A DNA stretch of 64,000 nucleotides from CAYQDB01 sp964416195 (GTDB lineage Bacteria; Zixibacteria; MSB-5A5; GN15; FEB-12), in assembly GCA_964416195.1 (NCBI GenBank), contig CAYQDB010000009.1, forward strand, positions 62,001 to 126,000. The letters are read 5' to 3'. The notes beneath the pieces were generated by a model. It had not been told where the DNA came from. It worked only from the letters and a program-made list of their open reading frames with translations, and did not search any database. A program made the position numbers and the translations under genes. The stretch's first letter is position 1, and each line of letters opens with the position of its first letter. This document shows positions 34,188 to 42,853 of this stretch, piece by piece.

Positions 34188-36236
34188 TCATTTGCGTTTC
34201 TGTATGGCAGATACACGCTCCTGGGCAACTCTCAATATCAAACCTAACAGATCGGCATATCGGAGTCCTTTAAAGCCCGCCATCAGGTTAAGCTTGCCGT
34301 CCCAGCACCAACCTGGATTAGGGTTGACCTCAAGCAATTTGATCGTACCTTGTCTATCTGATCGAAAGTCGAAACGGGCATAGTCCCGGCAACCTAACCG
34401 CTCGAAGAGGACGTTGGAATAATCAACCAACTCGCGGAGTGTTTTGTCATCAAGGCTTGCTTCCTTGTAAGTGATCTGGTTCCACCAGGGTGAATCCGGA
34501 AGCCATTTGGATTCATACCCAAGGATACGAGGGAGGGCCGGATCCAGTCCGGAATAATCGACTTCAAGCGGAGGAAGAATCTCATAAGTCAGCCCTGGAT
34601 TCCCAATGATGCTGACGGAATACTCCGGCCCCGTGAGAAACTCCTGGATCAGGATCGCACATGGGCCATAGGTATCCCGAAGCCAGTCGACGTAGCTCAA
34701 AATTTCGTTAGTGTTCTGGACCACGGCATTTTTGGTGATGCCAATACTACTATCGCCGAAGTTCGGTTTTATCATCGCGGGGAAGGAGGACGGCAGCGTT
34801 GCTACCGTGTCGTCGGGACCAATATAGGATTCCATCGGGACGGGAATCTCCAGGGTTTGCGCGATACAAGTTACGAGGCTTTTGTTGTAGCATAACCCTA
34901 AGCAGGTCGGACCTGCGCCGGAGTAAGGGATGTTGAGCATTTCAAGTGTCGCCGGAACGTGCGATTCCAAAGAGGCGTCATTCTGGTATCCTTCATCACA
35001 GAGGTTGAACACGAATTCTGGTGGCTCGGACGCAAGGAGGCGCGTCAGGTTCTGGTGGTTGTCCAGATAAGAAAACTGGAACTCATCCAATTCTACCAGT
35101 GCGTCTTTCATTTTCTGGATCGTTTCTAGGTCCTCAGAATTGAATTGCCCCTCTCTCTTGATGGGATCAGGGAGGCTGGGGTCTCCCAACAGGACCGTTA
35201 CCCGTGGAAAAGGTACCATGCTCGGCGCCACCCTGACGTGATTTGCCGGCATCTGGGCAGTCAGAACCAGGCGATGAGCCATCATCCCCAGGTCTTGTCC
35301 TCTCGTAGATTCTGATTCTATCGAACCATGAAAGTGGATCGAATGGTAGCCTACGGATTTCAGTAGTTCTGAGAGCTGACTCTTGGAATATAAACGCTCG
35401 GCGTAAAACTGGTCTGCGATGACTCCCTTCTCAGCATGAGTAATCACCTCGCGTGTGACAATCCTCTTCCCGTCCTTAGCCAAGGCCCGCTCGCGGCAGA
35501 CAAAGTGGTTTTCATCGATCCATTCCCACGTACGCGGCTCGAAGTGATCTCGCATCCATTCCCCGTCGACCACATCCAGCACCAGGACACCATGCCGCGC
35601 AAGCATCTGCGACACATTTTTCAGAACGGCCTCGTCGTCGGACTGCTGTTCAAAATACCCGAAGGAATTTCCCATAAGCATCACACAGTGATATGAGTTC
35701 CCGCTGCGCCTGATCTTGCGGGCGTCACCCTCGTGGAAGGTGACATGGAGGCTTTCTGATTTTGCCCGTTTGCGCGCCAGCCGAATCAGATACCGCGAAC
35801 GGTCTATACCCGTCACGTGGGTAAAGCCTCGCCGCGCGAGCTCTAAGGAATGACGTCCCTGGCCACAACAAAGGTCGAGAATATGATCGTTGGGTTCCGA
35901 CGCCCCTATCTTGATAACCAGATCGACCTCCTGGCGGGTGTTCTCCGGGTTCTCAACTACATCTCCATCGGTTTTCAGGTAGAGAGAATTAAAGAGGTTT
36001 CGCCACCAGTCCGATGGTAGGTGCCGTTCCAAATCCGACACCGGCCCCAGCGTTCTCTGAGAAGAGTTGTACCGCTTACTTGATCCCTTTCTTCTACTTA
36101 CCATTTGCCCCTGCACTTGACCCGTGGCGGGCTCCCTTCCACGTTCGGCTGAGTCGGCTTTAGTCTGATCAGTGTCCGATGAGAGAAAGGATGCCACTTT
36201 ATCATTCCCCTGAAAACGGGAATTTCTTTCTTTCAT
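34188..36236 (-). CDS. Methyltransferase-ATP-grasp (Ddl-like) fusion protein
   Basis: A 682-residue two-domain protein. After a basic leader (residues 1-60), a class I SAM methyltransferase spans about 75-335: motif I LDLCCGQGRHSLELARRG (from 120) then GIDRS. The ATP-grasp part (about 340-680) follows the D-alanine:D-alanine ligase plan: FVFNLCDEG, IPYSGAGPTCLGLCYNK, IKPNFGDSSIGI and the VNPNPG metal-binding end. It should form an ATP-dependent amide bond; the substrate and whether the methyltransferase acts on it are unknown. The gene lies downstream of an ABC exporter pair on the same strand, but 400 bases away. Confidence 0.85.
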   Translation of the reverse strand: MKERNSRFQGNDKVASFLSSDTDQTKADSAERGREPATGQVQGQMVSRRKGSSKRYNSSQRTLGPVSDLERHLPSDWWRNLFNSLYLKTDGDVVENPENTRQEVDLVIKIGASEPNDHILDLCCGQGRHSLELARRGFTHVTGIDRSRYLIRLARKRAKSESLHVTFHEGDARKIRRSGNSYHCVMLMGNSFGYFEQQSDDEAVLKNVSQMLARHGVLVLDVVDGEWMRDHFEPRTWEWIDENHFVCRERALAKDGKRIVTREVITHAEKGVIADQFYAERLYSKSQLSELLKSVGYHSIHFHGSIESESTRGQDLGMMAHRLVLTAQMPANHVRVAPSMVPFPRVTVLLGDPSLPDPIKREGQFNSEDLETIQKMKDALVELDEFQFSYLDNHQNLTRLLASEPPEFVFNLCDEGYQNDASLESHVPATLEMLNIPYSGAGPTCLGLCYNKSLVTCIAQTLEIPVPMESYIGPDDTVATLPSSFPAMIKPNFGDSSIGITKNAVVQNTNEILSYVDWLRDTYGPCAILIQEFLTGPEYSVSIIGNPGLTYEILPPLEVDYSGLDPALPRILGYESKWLPDSPWWNQITYKEASLDDKTLRELVDYSNVLFERLGCRDYARFDFRSDRQGTIKLLEVNPNPGWCWDGKLNLMAGFKGLRYADLLGLILRVAQERVSAIQKRK

Positions 36237-36639
36237 TTGATCTTCTCCGTCCGTCGGCCATTTACTGACCTACCAGTTACCTTTTAAGGATTCCCCTCCA
36301 CGCGGAAATATATCATCTTGTGGGCCGACTACAACGACAACCTCAGCCTTGCCCCACAGGTAACCGTAAAACTCTCCAGGATTGAGCGCGCCCTAAGTGA
36401 CGGTGCCACACGAAAAGATGATGATTTTATTACCATCAGAATATCGATATATCTTCATTTATATTAGTCATGAACCGACAGATGTCAACCGTTATTTCAT
36501 GCTCTCTACAGTAAAATTAGAGCATCCTAATGTGATAGCATCAAAAAAAACGCTTTCAGACTATCACGGCATATTCGCGATGCCTATCGAAAACCTCCGC
36601 AATACCATGGAAAACGATGTCCAGCAAGCGGGCACACAA
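36237..36639. other. Intergenic region with possible coding remnant
   Basis: 403 bases. Plus frame from about 36283 to 36455 reads protein-like (YIILWADYNDNLSLAPQ core) but has no start codon and ends at TAG, so it may be a gene fragment or chance. The open frame at 36397-36834 overlaps the ABC gene and is not supported. No promoter or hairpin seen. Confidence 0.3.
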
Positions 36640-38439
36640 TCAGCTCACCTCCTCCTCCAGGTGGTAGCGTTTGTAGATTCGAGCGTAAAGGGTGTTTTGT
36701 TCAAACAGGTCGAAATGCCTTCCCGATTCGACTATTTTTCCAGCATCAAGGACATAAATGGCATCAGCTCGCTCAAGAGCATCCGGGCGATGTGTGATCA
36801 GGATAGCCGTCATATCCGGCATGACTTCCTGTAAGCGATACCAGAGCGCGGCCTCAGTGTGGGAATCAAGAGCCGAAGTACAGTCATCAAGAATCAGAAT
36901 CTTCGGCCTTCTAACCAACGCCCGGGCCAGCGCCAGACGTTGCTTCTGTCCGCCGGATATAGCCATCCCGCGTGTACCTATGGGGGTCTCGATCCCCTGT
37001 GGAAAGGTGGCGATTTCATCCCTTAGCTGCGAAACCTCAATCGCCCACTCCAGCGCCGCCTCGCTGACGTTTTCCCGCCCGAACAGGATATTGTTTCGAA
37101 CAGTATCACTGAACAGCGCCGGCTCCTGAGGCACATAGCCAATACTGCAGCGCAGGTCTTCGAGCTTGAACCGACGCAAATCATGACCGTCCAGCTTGAT
37201 CATACCGCCGGTAGGGTCAACCAGACGTGGAATCATGTTGACCAGCCAGGTTTTGCCGGAACCGACCTTGCCCACCAGCGCCACGGTTTGGCCTGCCTTG
37301 ATGGTGAACGAGATGTCGTCAATAATTTTCCTGTCCGAACCCGGGAATGTAAACCTGACGTTTTCAAAGCTGAGGTTGCCCTTGATGGAACCGTCGCCGG
37401 CGACACTGCTGTCGTCAGAGACCATCGGTGACATTTGCTCCAACTCCACGAGCCGATCAATGGAAACAGCCGACTGACGCGACTTCACCAAGAACTGGCC
37501 GATGTTGAACATCGGGAAAACCAGGTAAACCACGTAAAAGATGAAGGCCACCAGCTTCCCCAGGGATAGGTTGGCGTTGATGACCATGTAGCCGCCGGCC
37601 AACAGCACAATGATAACTCCGATTTGCCAGATGTACACATACAGCGAGTCCACCACCGTACCCGCCTTGATGGCGAAAATCTCAGCGTCCCGTCGTTCGG
37701 TGACCGCCTTGTGGAACTTGGCCTTCTGGGCTTTTTCCTTGACGTATGATTTGACCACTCTTATGCCGGAGAAGCAGGCCTCCATCACATCGTTGAACGC
37801 CGAGATGCGCTTTTGGAGATGGTCGTACCGTTTATCCAGAAGGGTTGCGCTTCTAAAGAATATCAGGATCAGGATCGGCAGAGGTCCGGCCGACCAGAGT
37901 GTCAATAACGGGTCGATGGTCAGCATCATGGCAATCGTGAACGTCACCATCAGCAGCGCTTCATAAAGCCGGAAAATCCCGGAACAGGCAAACCAGGACA
38001 GCTTTTCGGCCACGTCATCGGTCATGCGCGTCACCAGATCGCCGGTGCGGAAGCTATTGAAAAAATCCGGGCCTTTGCACGTGATGCCATCAAAGGCGTT
38101 CTGCCGAAACAACCACTCCAGGCGCAGGTTCATCCACGCCCGGTGCGACTGCACAAAGGCATAGAGAACGGCGGCTATGAACCCCACGCTGACAAGAGCC
38201 AGCATAAAGGTCGCCGGAGTCGAAAGACCCAGCTTGTGCCCGAATATGATCAGCCACAGGGCGGTGACATTAGTCGGAATTTCGCCGCTCTCGATGTAGT
38301 CAACAGCGAACTGAATCAGGCGCGGGATCGACACCTGAAAAACAGTCTGTATTGGCGTGAAAACCAGAAGCACCGCCACGACGTATGGATACTTCCGATA
38401 ATATCTCCAGAGCCATTGTATCTTCTTACGCATTGGCAA
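36640..38439 (-). CDS. ABC exporter half-transporter, subunit with degenerate Walker B (second gene)
   Basis: A 599-residue type IV ABC half-transporter: six membrane segments (residues 15-300) then an NBD. Walker A GKVGSGKT (about 390), signature ISGGQKQR (495), Walker B ILILDDCTSALD with Asp519 in place of the catalytic Glu, and switch His550. The Asp-for-Glu change is typical of the degenerate site of heterodimeric exporters. Its start lies within the end of the upstream half-transporter (14-base overlap), so the two are made together. Substrate: drugs, lipids or peptides; not identifiable. Confidence 0.92.
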   Translation of the reverse strand: MPMRKKIQWLWRYYRKYPYVVAVLLVFTPIQTVFQVSIPRLIQFAVDYIESGEIPTNVTALWLIIFGHKLGLSTPATFMLALVSVGFIAAVLYAFVQSHRAWMNLRLEWLFRQNAFDGITCKGPDFFNSFRTGDLVTRMTDDVAEKLSWFACSGIFRLYEALLMVTFTIAMMLTIDPLLTLWSAGPLPILILIFFRSATLLDKRYDHLQKRISAFNDVMEACFSGIRVVKSYVKEKAQKAKFHKAVTERRDAEIFAIKAGTVVDSLYVYIWQIGVIIVLLAGGYMVINANLSLGKLVAFIFYVVYLVFPMFNIGQFLVKSRQSAVSIDRLVELEQMSPMVSDDSSVAGDGSIKGNLSFENVRFTFPGSDRKIIDDISFTIKAGQTVALVGKVGSGKTWLVNMIPRLVDPTGGMIKLDGHDLRRFKLEDLRCSIGYVPQEPALFSDTVRNNILFGRENVSEAALEWAIEVSQLRDEIATFPQGIETPIGTRGMAISGGQKQRLALARALVRRPKILILDDCTSALDSHTEAALWYRLQEVMPDMTAILITHRPDALERADAIYVLDAGKIVESGRHFDLFEQNTLYARIYKRYHLEEEVS

Positions 38440-40234
38440 CCACTCCCATTTGGGTCTTGAACTGCAAGTGAAACAGCTTCGAGTAGTATCCGTTCATCAA
38501 AATCAATTCTGTGTGCGTTCCACGTTCAATAATCTCCCCGTTGCGGATGACGAGGATTTCATCAACATCGAGAATCGTTGACAGCCGGTGAGCGATTATC
38601 AGCGAAGTCCGCCTGGCCATCAATTTCTTGAGCGAAGCCTGAATTGTCCGCTCAGTCTCCGGGTCAACGGAGCTGGTCGCTTCATCCAGAATCAATACAT
38701 CCGGATCGGCTACCAGCGCCCGGGCGAAGGACAGCAACTGCCGCTCTCCACGACTGAAGTTGGCGCCTTTCTCGGAAACCTCGGTGCGGTAACCCTGTGG
38801 CAGTCTGCGGATAAACCGATCAGCCTCCACCGTACGCGCCGCCGTGACGATCTTCTCATCGGGCAGAACTTCCGATTCCAACCCGAGGTTGTCGCGGACG
38901 TCACCGGGGAACAGCAGGATATCCTGAAGCACCAGGGCAAACCTCCGACGCAGTTCCGCCTTTGGGATGTCGGGGAGGGCGATCTCATCAACCGTGATTC
39001 TTCCCTTCTGCGGGTCATAAAAGCGCAGTATGAGGTTGATCACAGTTGATTTCCCGCCACCGGTCACACCGGCCAGCGCCACGCGCTTACCAACCGGAAT
39101 CTCGAATGTCACATCCTTGAGGGCGTAGTTGTCGTCCCCCGTATATGAAAACCAGACATGATCGAAGCAGATACCTTTTTCGAGCTTGCCCCAGTGAACA
39201 GGCCTGATTGGGTCGGGCAGTTTCTGCTCCTCGGACAGCAAGGCGAAGATTCGCTTAGCGCCGGCAATTGCTTTCTGGATGGTCGACAGCTGCTCTGAAA
39301 CGCGCCAGATTGGTTCAAACGATCGCCAGATCAGAATAATAAACAGACTGATCGTACCGACCGTAAGAGCGCCTGACTTCACCCACACCATACCGAAAAA
39401 GAGCACCACTCCGATACCAACCGGCTCGAGGAGAAACACCGTGTTGAAAAAGAGAATCACGGCGATGTTCACGTACTTATCATCAACGAACTTGAGCTTA
39501 TTAGCGTAGTTGACCCGTTGACGTGCATAGGCGCCGCGGTGGAAAATCTGGACTATCGACATGCTATGCAGGAACTCGGTCATTGTCGCAGTGATCTCAG
39601 CTATTTTCTTGCGGACTTCAAGAAAGCGGGGGGTGGTTTTCCGCTCGAAGATGAATGTCAGCAACCCGACAATGGGTACAATTGCAAGAAGCAGCAGTGT
39701 CAGCCGCCAACTGTAATAAAACATGACGGCGTAAATCCCTACTATCAGTAGCATGTCGCCCACCAACAAGACTACCGTGTTGGTGAAAAGCATCCGCAAT
39801 GCTTCCGTGTCAGATTCAATCCGTGCCATCAGGCGGCCCACCGGATTGCGGTCAAAAAACGAGACATCCAGGGATAGTGTGTGGTCAAACAGCTTGCGCT
39901 TGAGGTCGACCATGACATCCTGCCCGATTGTCTCCAGCTTTATCCGCTGAACAAACTGCAACGCCAGGGCCGCTGCCTGAAGCAGCCCGATACTCAGGGC
40001 GGTAATCACAAGACCGCGATAATCATGCCCCTTGATATCAATGTCCAGCGCCCGTTTCAGCAGAATCGGCCAATATAATGACAACACCGTTGAACCGGCC
40101 AGAAGCAACAGGCAAAGCAGAAGTCGTTTTCTATGAGGTTTCAGAAGCGGAAGCAATTTTGCAAAAGCTGCCCGCGACCGAATTGTCTTCTCTTGAGAGT
40201 TGATTTGTTCGTTTTCGTAGAATTCGCTACTCAT
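38426..40234 (-). CDS. ABC exporter half-transporter, subunit with consensus Walker site (first gene)
   Basis: A 602-residue half-transporter from the ATG at 40234 (a TTG start at 40276 would add 14 residues). Six membrane segments precede the NBD: Walker A GVTGGGKST, a non-standard signature FSRGERQ instead of LSGGQ, Walker B VLILDEATSS with catalytic Glu, then IIAHR. Combined with the partner gene, one composite site is complete (this Walker pair with the partner's ISGGQ), the other degenerate. Expression is likely controlled by the leader attenuator 60 bases upstream. Confidence 0.92.
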   Translation of the reverse strand: MSSEFYENEQINSQEKTIRSRAAFAKLLPLLKPHRKRLLLCLLLLAGSTVLSLYWPILLKRALDIDIKGHDYRGLVITALSIGLLQAAALALQFVQRIKLETIGQDVMVDLKRKLFDHTLSLDVSFFDRNPVGRLMARIESDTEALRMLFTNTVVLLVGDMLLIVGIYAVMFYYSWRLTLLLLAIVPIVGLLTFIFERKTTPRFLEVRKKIAEITATMTEFLHSMSIVQIFHRGAYARQRVNYANKLKFVDDKYVNIAVILFFNTVFLLEPVGIGVVLFFGMVWVKSGALTVGTISLFIILIWRSFEPIWRVSEQLSTIQKAIAGAKRIFALLSEEQKLPDPIRPVHWGKLEKGICFDHVWFSYTGDDNYALKDVTFEIPVGKRVALAGVTGGGKSTVINLILRFYDPQKGRITVDEIALPDIPKAELRRRFALVLQDILLFPGDVRDNLGLESEVLPDEKIVTAARTVEADRFIRRLPQGYRTEVSEKGANFSRGERQLLSFARALVADPDVLILDEATSSVDPETERTIQASLKKLMARRTSLIIAHRLSTILDVDEILVIRNGEIIERGTHTELILMNGYYSKLFHLQFKTQMGVVANA

Positions 40235-40293
40235 TGTACCGCTCTTGAATTCCTCGGTTTTAGTACCTTTGCTCAAATGGTTCGAACGGCTAC

Positions 40294-40329
40294 AAAAAAA
40301 CCCGCCGAACCTGGATCAGTTGCGGCGGG
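40294..40329 (-). terminator. Attenuator terminator in the ABC exporter leader
   Basis: On the minus strand CCCGCCG (40329-40323) pairs with CGGCGGG (40307-40301), with extra pairs inside (AAC/GUU), followed by seven T (40300-40294). It lies about 60 bases ahead of the first ABC start codon and about 170 bases after a promoter, with no complete gene between except a leader ORF. That position means transcription is expected to stop before the exporter unless the stem is prevented. Confidence 0.85.
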
Positions 40330-40379
40330 TGGAATCTGCTCTCTATTGCACTAGGGCCCAGATACAATTCTCCCGCCGC
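40322..40379 (-). promoter_or_regulatory. Antiterminator stem competing with the attenuator
   Basis: GCGGCGGG (40379-40372) pairs perfectly with CCCGCCGC (40329-40322), which is also the 5' arm of the terminator. The two stems cannot coexist. The enclosed loop contains a 6-bp inner stem (AUUGUA 40368-40363 with UGCAAU 40350-40345). The 5' arm falls within codons 17-19 of the leader ORF, so ribosome position could decide the outcome. Confidence 0.75.
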
Positions 40380-40428
40380 GGATCGCGCCGTTTGGCGTTA
40401 CAGACATAATAAGTCGTATACTGATCAT
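40351..40428 (-). CDS. 25-residue leader peptide ORF of the ABC exporter
   Basis: An ATG at 40428 with GGAGG ten bases ahead opens a 25-codon frame ending at UAG (40353-40351). The peptide begins MISIRLIM and ends RIVSGP, a Gly-Pro before the stop. It is too small and unlike any protein domain, but sits exactly across the antiterminator. In Bacillus subtilis the bmrB leader controls the heterodimeric exporter BmrCD in just this way. Translation and stalling are inferred, not shown. The Met at codon 8 is a second possible start. Confidence 0.6.
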   Translation of the reverse strand: MISIRLIMSVTPNGAIRGGRIVSGP

Positions 40429-40507
40429 TCCTACAATGCCTCCAGTCCGCTACGGTTGAAATCTACATTTACTCGCTTTACGTACTTAATCTACCTTCTG
40501 TTGCATC

Positions 40508-40535
40508 AATATATTTGTTTTTCTCTGCTTGTCAA
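40508..40535 (-). promoter_or_regulatory. Promoter of the ABC exporter leader
   Basis: Minus strand TTGACA (40535-40530) and TATATT (40513-40508), 16 bases apart, start of transcript near 40501. The leader to the terminator is about 205 bases. Confidence 0.7.
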
Positions 40536-40757
40536 AGAAAAAAAGCCTTCTGGCCCGGATTTTTTCGTGTGTTACAAGATACGTGGGCCAGAGCCGCCCC
40601 GAGGCCAATTTGTTTATGACGGCCCATGACCACCACGCCCTGGGTTCATTTGGCCACTTTTTATTGCGCATGGCTTCTTAGGATACTACACTGTTATCGC
40701 TGTTCGGTTCTTGAGCGAGCCTGGAACTTCTATCCGGGGGAGATGAGGCGCGCGAAA

Positions 40758-41891
40758 ATGTCAGCGAAGAATTATACCATAGGCTCTTACTGCTCCTCCA
40801 TGGCTTGGGGCGGCCTGGAGATGAATGTCCTGAGATTCCTGCGGTGGATGCGTGATCGTGGATGGGACACGGTTTTGTGTACCTGTCCCGATTCAGCCTT
40901 GTACCGAAACGCAATAGATTCTGAAGTGAGCGTACGCCCCGTGAAGCCGACGGTCAAGTACACCGATTTCTTCAAGGCGCGGCGACTTGCCAGGCAGATC
41001 TGCAAGGACAATGTCAGAGTACTGACAGTGAGTCAAAGTCGGGATATCCTTTTTGGGGCTCTGGTAAAGCGGTTTTCTCGGAAGTCACTTAAGCTTATTT
41101 ATTCTCAGCACATGCATATCGGAGGCGACAAGAAGGATTTTCTACACTCATGGGAATATGCCCACTTCGATGCCTGGGTCACGCCGGTGCAATGGCTTGC
41201 TGACCGGGTGCTGGATAAGACCACTGTCCCACTCAGCAAGATTCATATCATCCCACACGGCATTGAGCTTAAGCGATTTACCTTAGACCGCCCTGACAAG
41301 AAAACGGCGCGACGAAAACTTGGTATTGATGAGACCGTTACCCTAGCCGGCATCATCGGGCGGCTCGATCCCAAGAAATGTCAGCACGTCGTTATCAAGG
41401 TCCTGAAGAAAGTGCATGAGGCCGGACATCCGCTGCATCTGCTGGTAGTTGGCGATCGGACACTTTCGGAGTGGGAGGATTACGACAGGTATCTCGAACA
41501 GCTTGTTGACGAACTCAATCTATGCAATTTTGTGCACTTCCGACCGCATCAGCAGGACCCTGAGTACGCTTTTGCAGCGCTCGATCTGTTTGTGCTCGCT
41601 TCTCAGTCTGAAACGTACGGCATGGTGACAATTGAGGCTCTCGCCTCAGGCCTGCCGGTGATAGGCACCAGCGAAGGCGGCACGCTAGATTTGATCTCGC
41701 ACGAGAAGAACGGTCTCCTGTTCACACCGATGAACGAAGACGAACTGACCGAAGCCATGCTCAGGTACATCACTGACAGCGACTTCGCTACCCGTATGGC
41801 AAAACAAGCCAAACAGGATGCTATCGAGCGATTCTCTCATATCCGCCAATGTGAAAGCTGGGAGCGGCTGTTGGATGAGATAGTTGAGTGA
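40758..41891 (+). CDS. Glycosyltransferase family 4 (GT-B fold)
   Basis: A 377-residue retaining glycosyltransferase. N-terminal Rossmann half: YTIGSYCSSMAWGGLEMNVLRFL; C-terminal GT4 half has IIPHGIELKRF, then GRLDPKKCQHVVIKVLKK and the donor-binding EALASGLPVIGTSEGG. Acts in the cytoplasm on envelope or LPS-type glycans; donor unknown. The ATG at 40758 was chosen with GGGGGAGATGAGG ahead; the longer frame upstream (40626) overlaps the divergent leader and has no support. The downstream methyltransferase start overlaps the stop as GTGA. Confidence 0.85.
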   Translation: MSAKNYTIGSYCSSMAWGGLEMNVLRFLRWMRDRGWDTVLCTCPDSALYRNAIDSEVSVRPVKPTVKYTDFFKARRLARQICKDNVRVLTVSQSRDILFGALVKRFSRKSLKLIYSQHMHIGGDKKDFLHSWEYAHFDAWVTPVQWLADRVLDKTTVPLSKIHIIPHGIELKRFTLDRPDKKTARRKLGIDETVTLAGIIGRLDPKKCQHVVIKVLKKVHEAGHPLHLLVVGDRTLSEWEDYDRYLEQLVDELNLCNFVHFRPHQQDPEYAFAALDLFVLASQSETYGMVTIEALASGLPVIGTSEGGTLDLISHEKNGLLFTPMNEDELTEAMLRYITDSDFATRMAKQAKQDAIERFSHIRQCESWERLLDEIVE

Positions 41892-42853
41892 TAAACTACC
41901 CTGCAAAGCTGACACTATCATTGAATTATATGAACAACAACAGCGTGACCATCCCCAAACGATTCAAGCAACGCTACCTCCCTCTGGTCGATGATCCTGA
42001 GGCGTTTTTCTCCAGCCTGCTGAAACCTCTGCCTAAGTCCTTTCGTGTCAACGTACTCAAAGCCACTCAAGAGGATGTAGTTGAGAGATTCAGAAGCTAT
42101 GGGATGATTGTTAAACAGATGTTGTGGTATGCAGACGCCTTTGTTGTTGAAAGCGGCTCTATCGGCTCGACTCTTGAGCGTTTTTTGGGAAAGATTAACC
42201 TTCAAGAACTGGCTTCAATGCTTCCCCCTTTGCTTGTCAGAAAGGAGCTTATAAGCGCAAGAAGTGTCCTCGACGCCTGCGCTGCGCCTGGATCAAAAAC
42301 CACGCAACTTGCAGCACTGATGAGGAACAAGGGACTATTGATTGCAAACGACAGTAACTTCAGCCGTATCCGCGCCTTGAAATTCAACCTCAACAAAGCG
42401 GGAGCGCTGAATGTTGTGATTACCAACCGTGATCTCAGGAACTTTCCCCTGAGCCAGTTTGACGTCATCCTTCTGGACGCACCCTGCTCCTCCGAAGGGA
42501 CCACGCGCAAGAACCCGTTTCTTTTATCACGATGGTCGGAGCATCGCATCCGCACCTGCGCCGGATTGCAGAAACAGCTAATTCTGAGGGCCTTTGACCT
42601 GCTGGCGCCAGGAGGGACGCTGGTTTACTCTACCTGCACCTTCGCACCGGAGGAGAACGAGGCCGTCGTTGACTGGCTGCTTCAAAATCGACCGGCAAAG
42701 CTGCTACCAATTGACCTGCCCAACATAAAGCTGGCCCCGCCGGTCCGCGAATGGCAGGCTACTACTTTTCATCACGAGATCGACAAAGTCGCGCGTCTTT
42801 GGCCTCACCATAACGACACGGGCGGCTTTTTTCTGGCCAGGGTAGGCAAATGA
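41888..42853 (+). CDS. RsmB/NSUN-type (cytosine-C5) RNA methyltransferase
   Basis: A 321-residue 23S/16S rRNA or tRNA m5C methyltransferase of the NOL1/NOP2/sun family. SAM motif I DACAAPGSKTTQLA; motif IV catalytic Cys in DAPCSSEGTTRKNPF; motif VI Cys in YSTCTFAPEENE. The C-terminal PUA domain usually fused in RsmF-like enzymes is absent and appears as the next gene. The GTG start overlaps the preceding stop; an ATG at 41930 is the alternative. Confidence 0.9.
   Translation: MINYPAKLTLSLNYMNNNSVTIPKRFKQRYLPLVDDPEAFFSSLLKPLPKSFRVNVLKATQEDVVERFRSYGMIVKQMLWYADAFVVESGSIGSTLERFLGKINLQELASMLPPLLVRKELISARSVLDACAAPGSKTTQLAALMRNKGLLIANDSNFSRIRALKFNLNKAGALNVVITNRDLRNFPLSQFDVILLDAPCSSEGTTRKNPFLLSRWSEHRIRTCAGLQKQLILRAFDLLAPGGTLVYSTCTFAPEENEAVVDWLLQNRPAKLLPIDLPNIKLAPPVREWQATTFHHEIDKVARLWPHHNDTGGFFLARVGK

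Noticed and set aside
36397..36834. 145-residue plus-strand gene
   Set aside because: Overlaps the end of the ABC gene by 195 bases and has no support of family or ribosome binding site.
40261..40300. tRNA-like GGTTCGAAC word
   Set aside because: It belongs to the attenuator flank; no acceptor or D-arm pairing around it.
40294..40501. 6S RNA, tmRNA or SRP RNA gene
   Set aside because: Length fits a small RNA, but no conserved core of any of these RNAs is seen, and the elements fit an exporter attenuator better.
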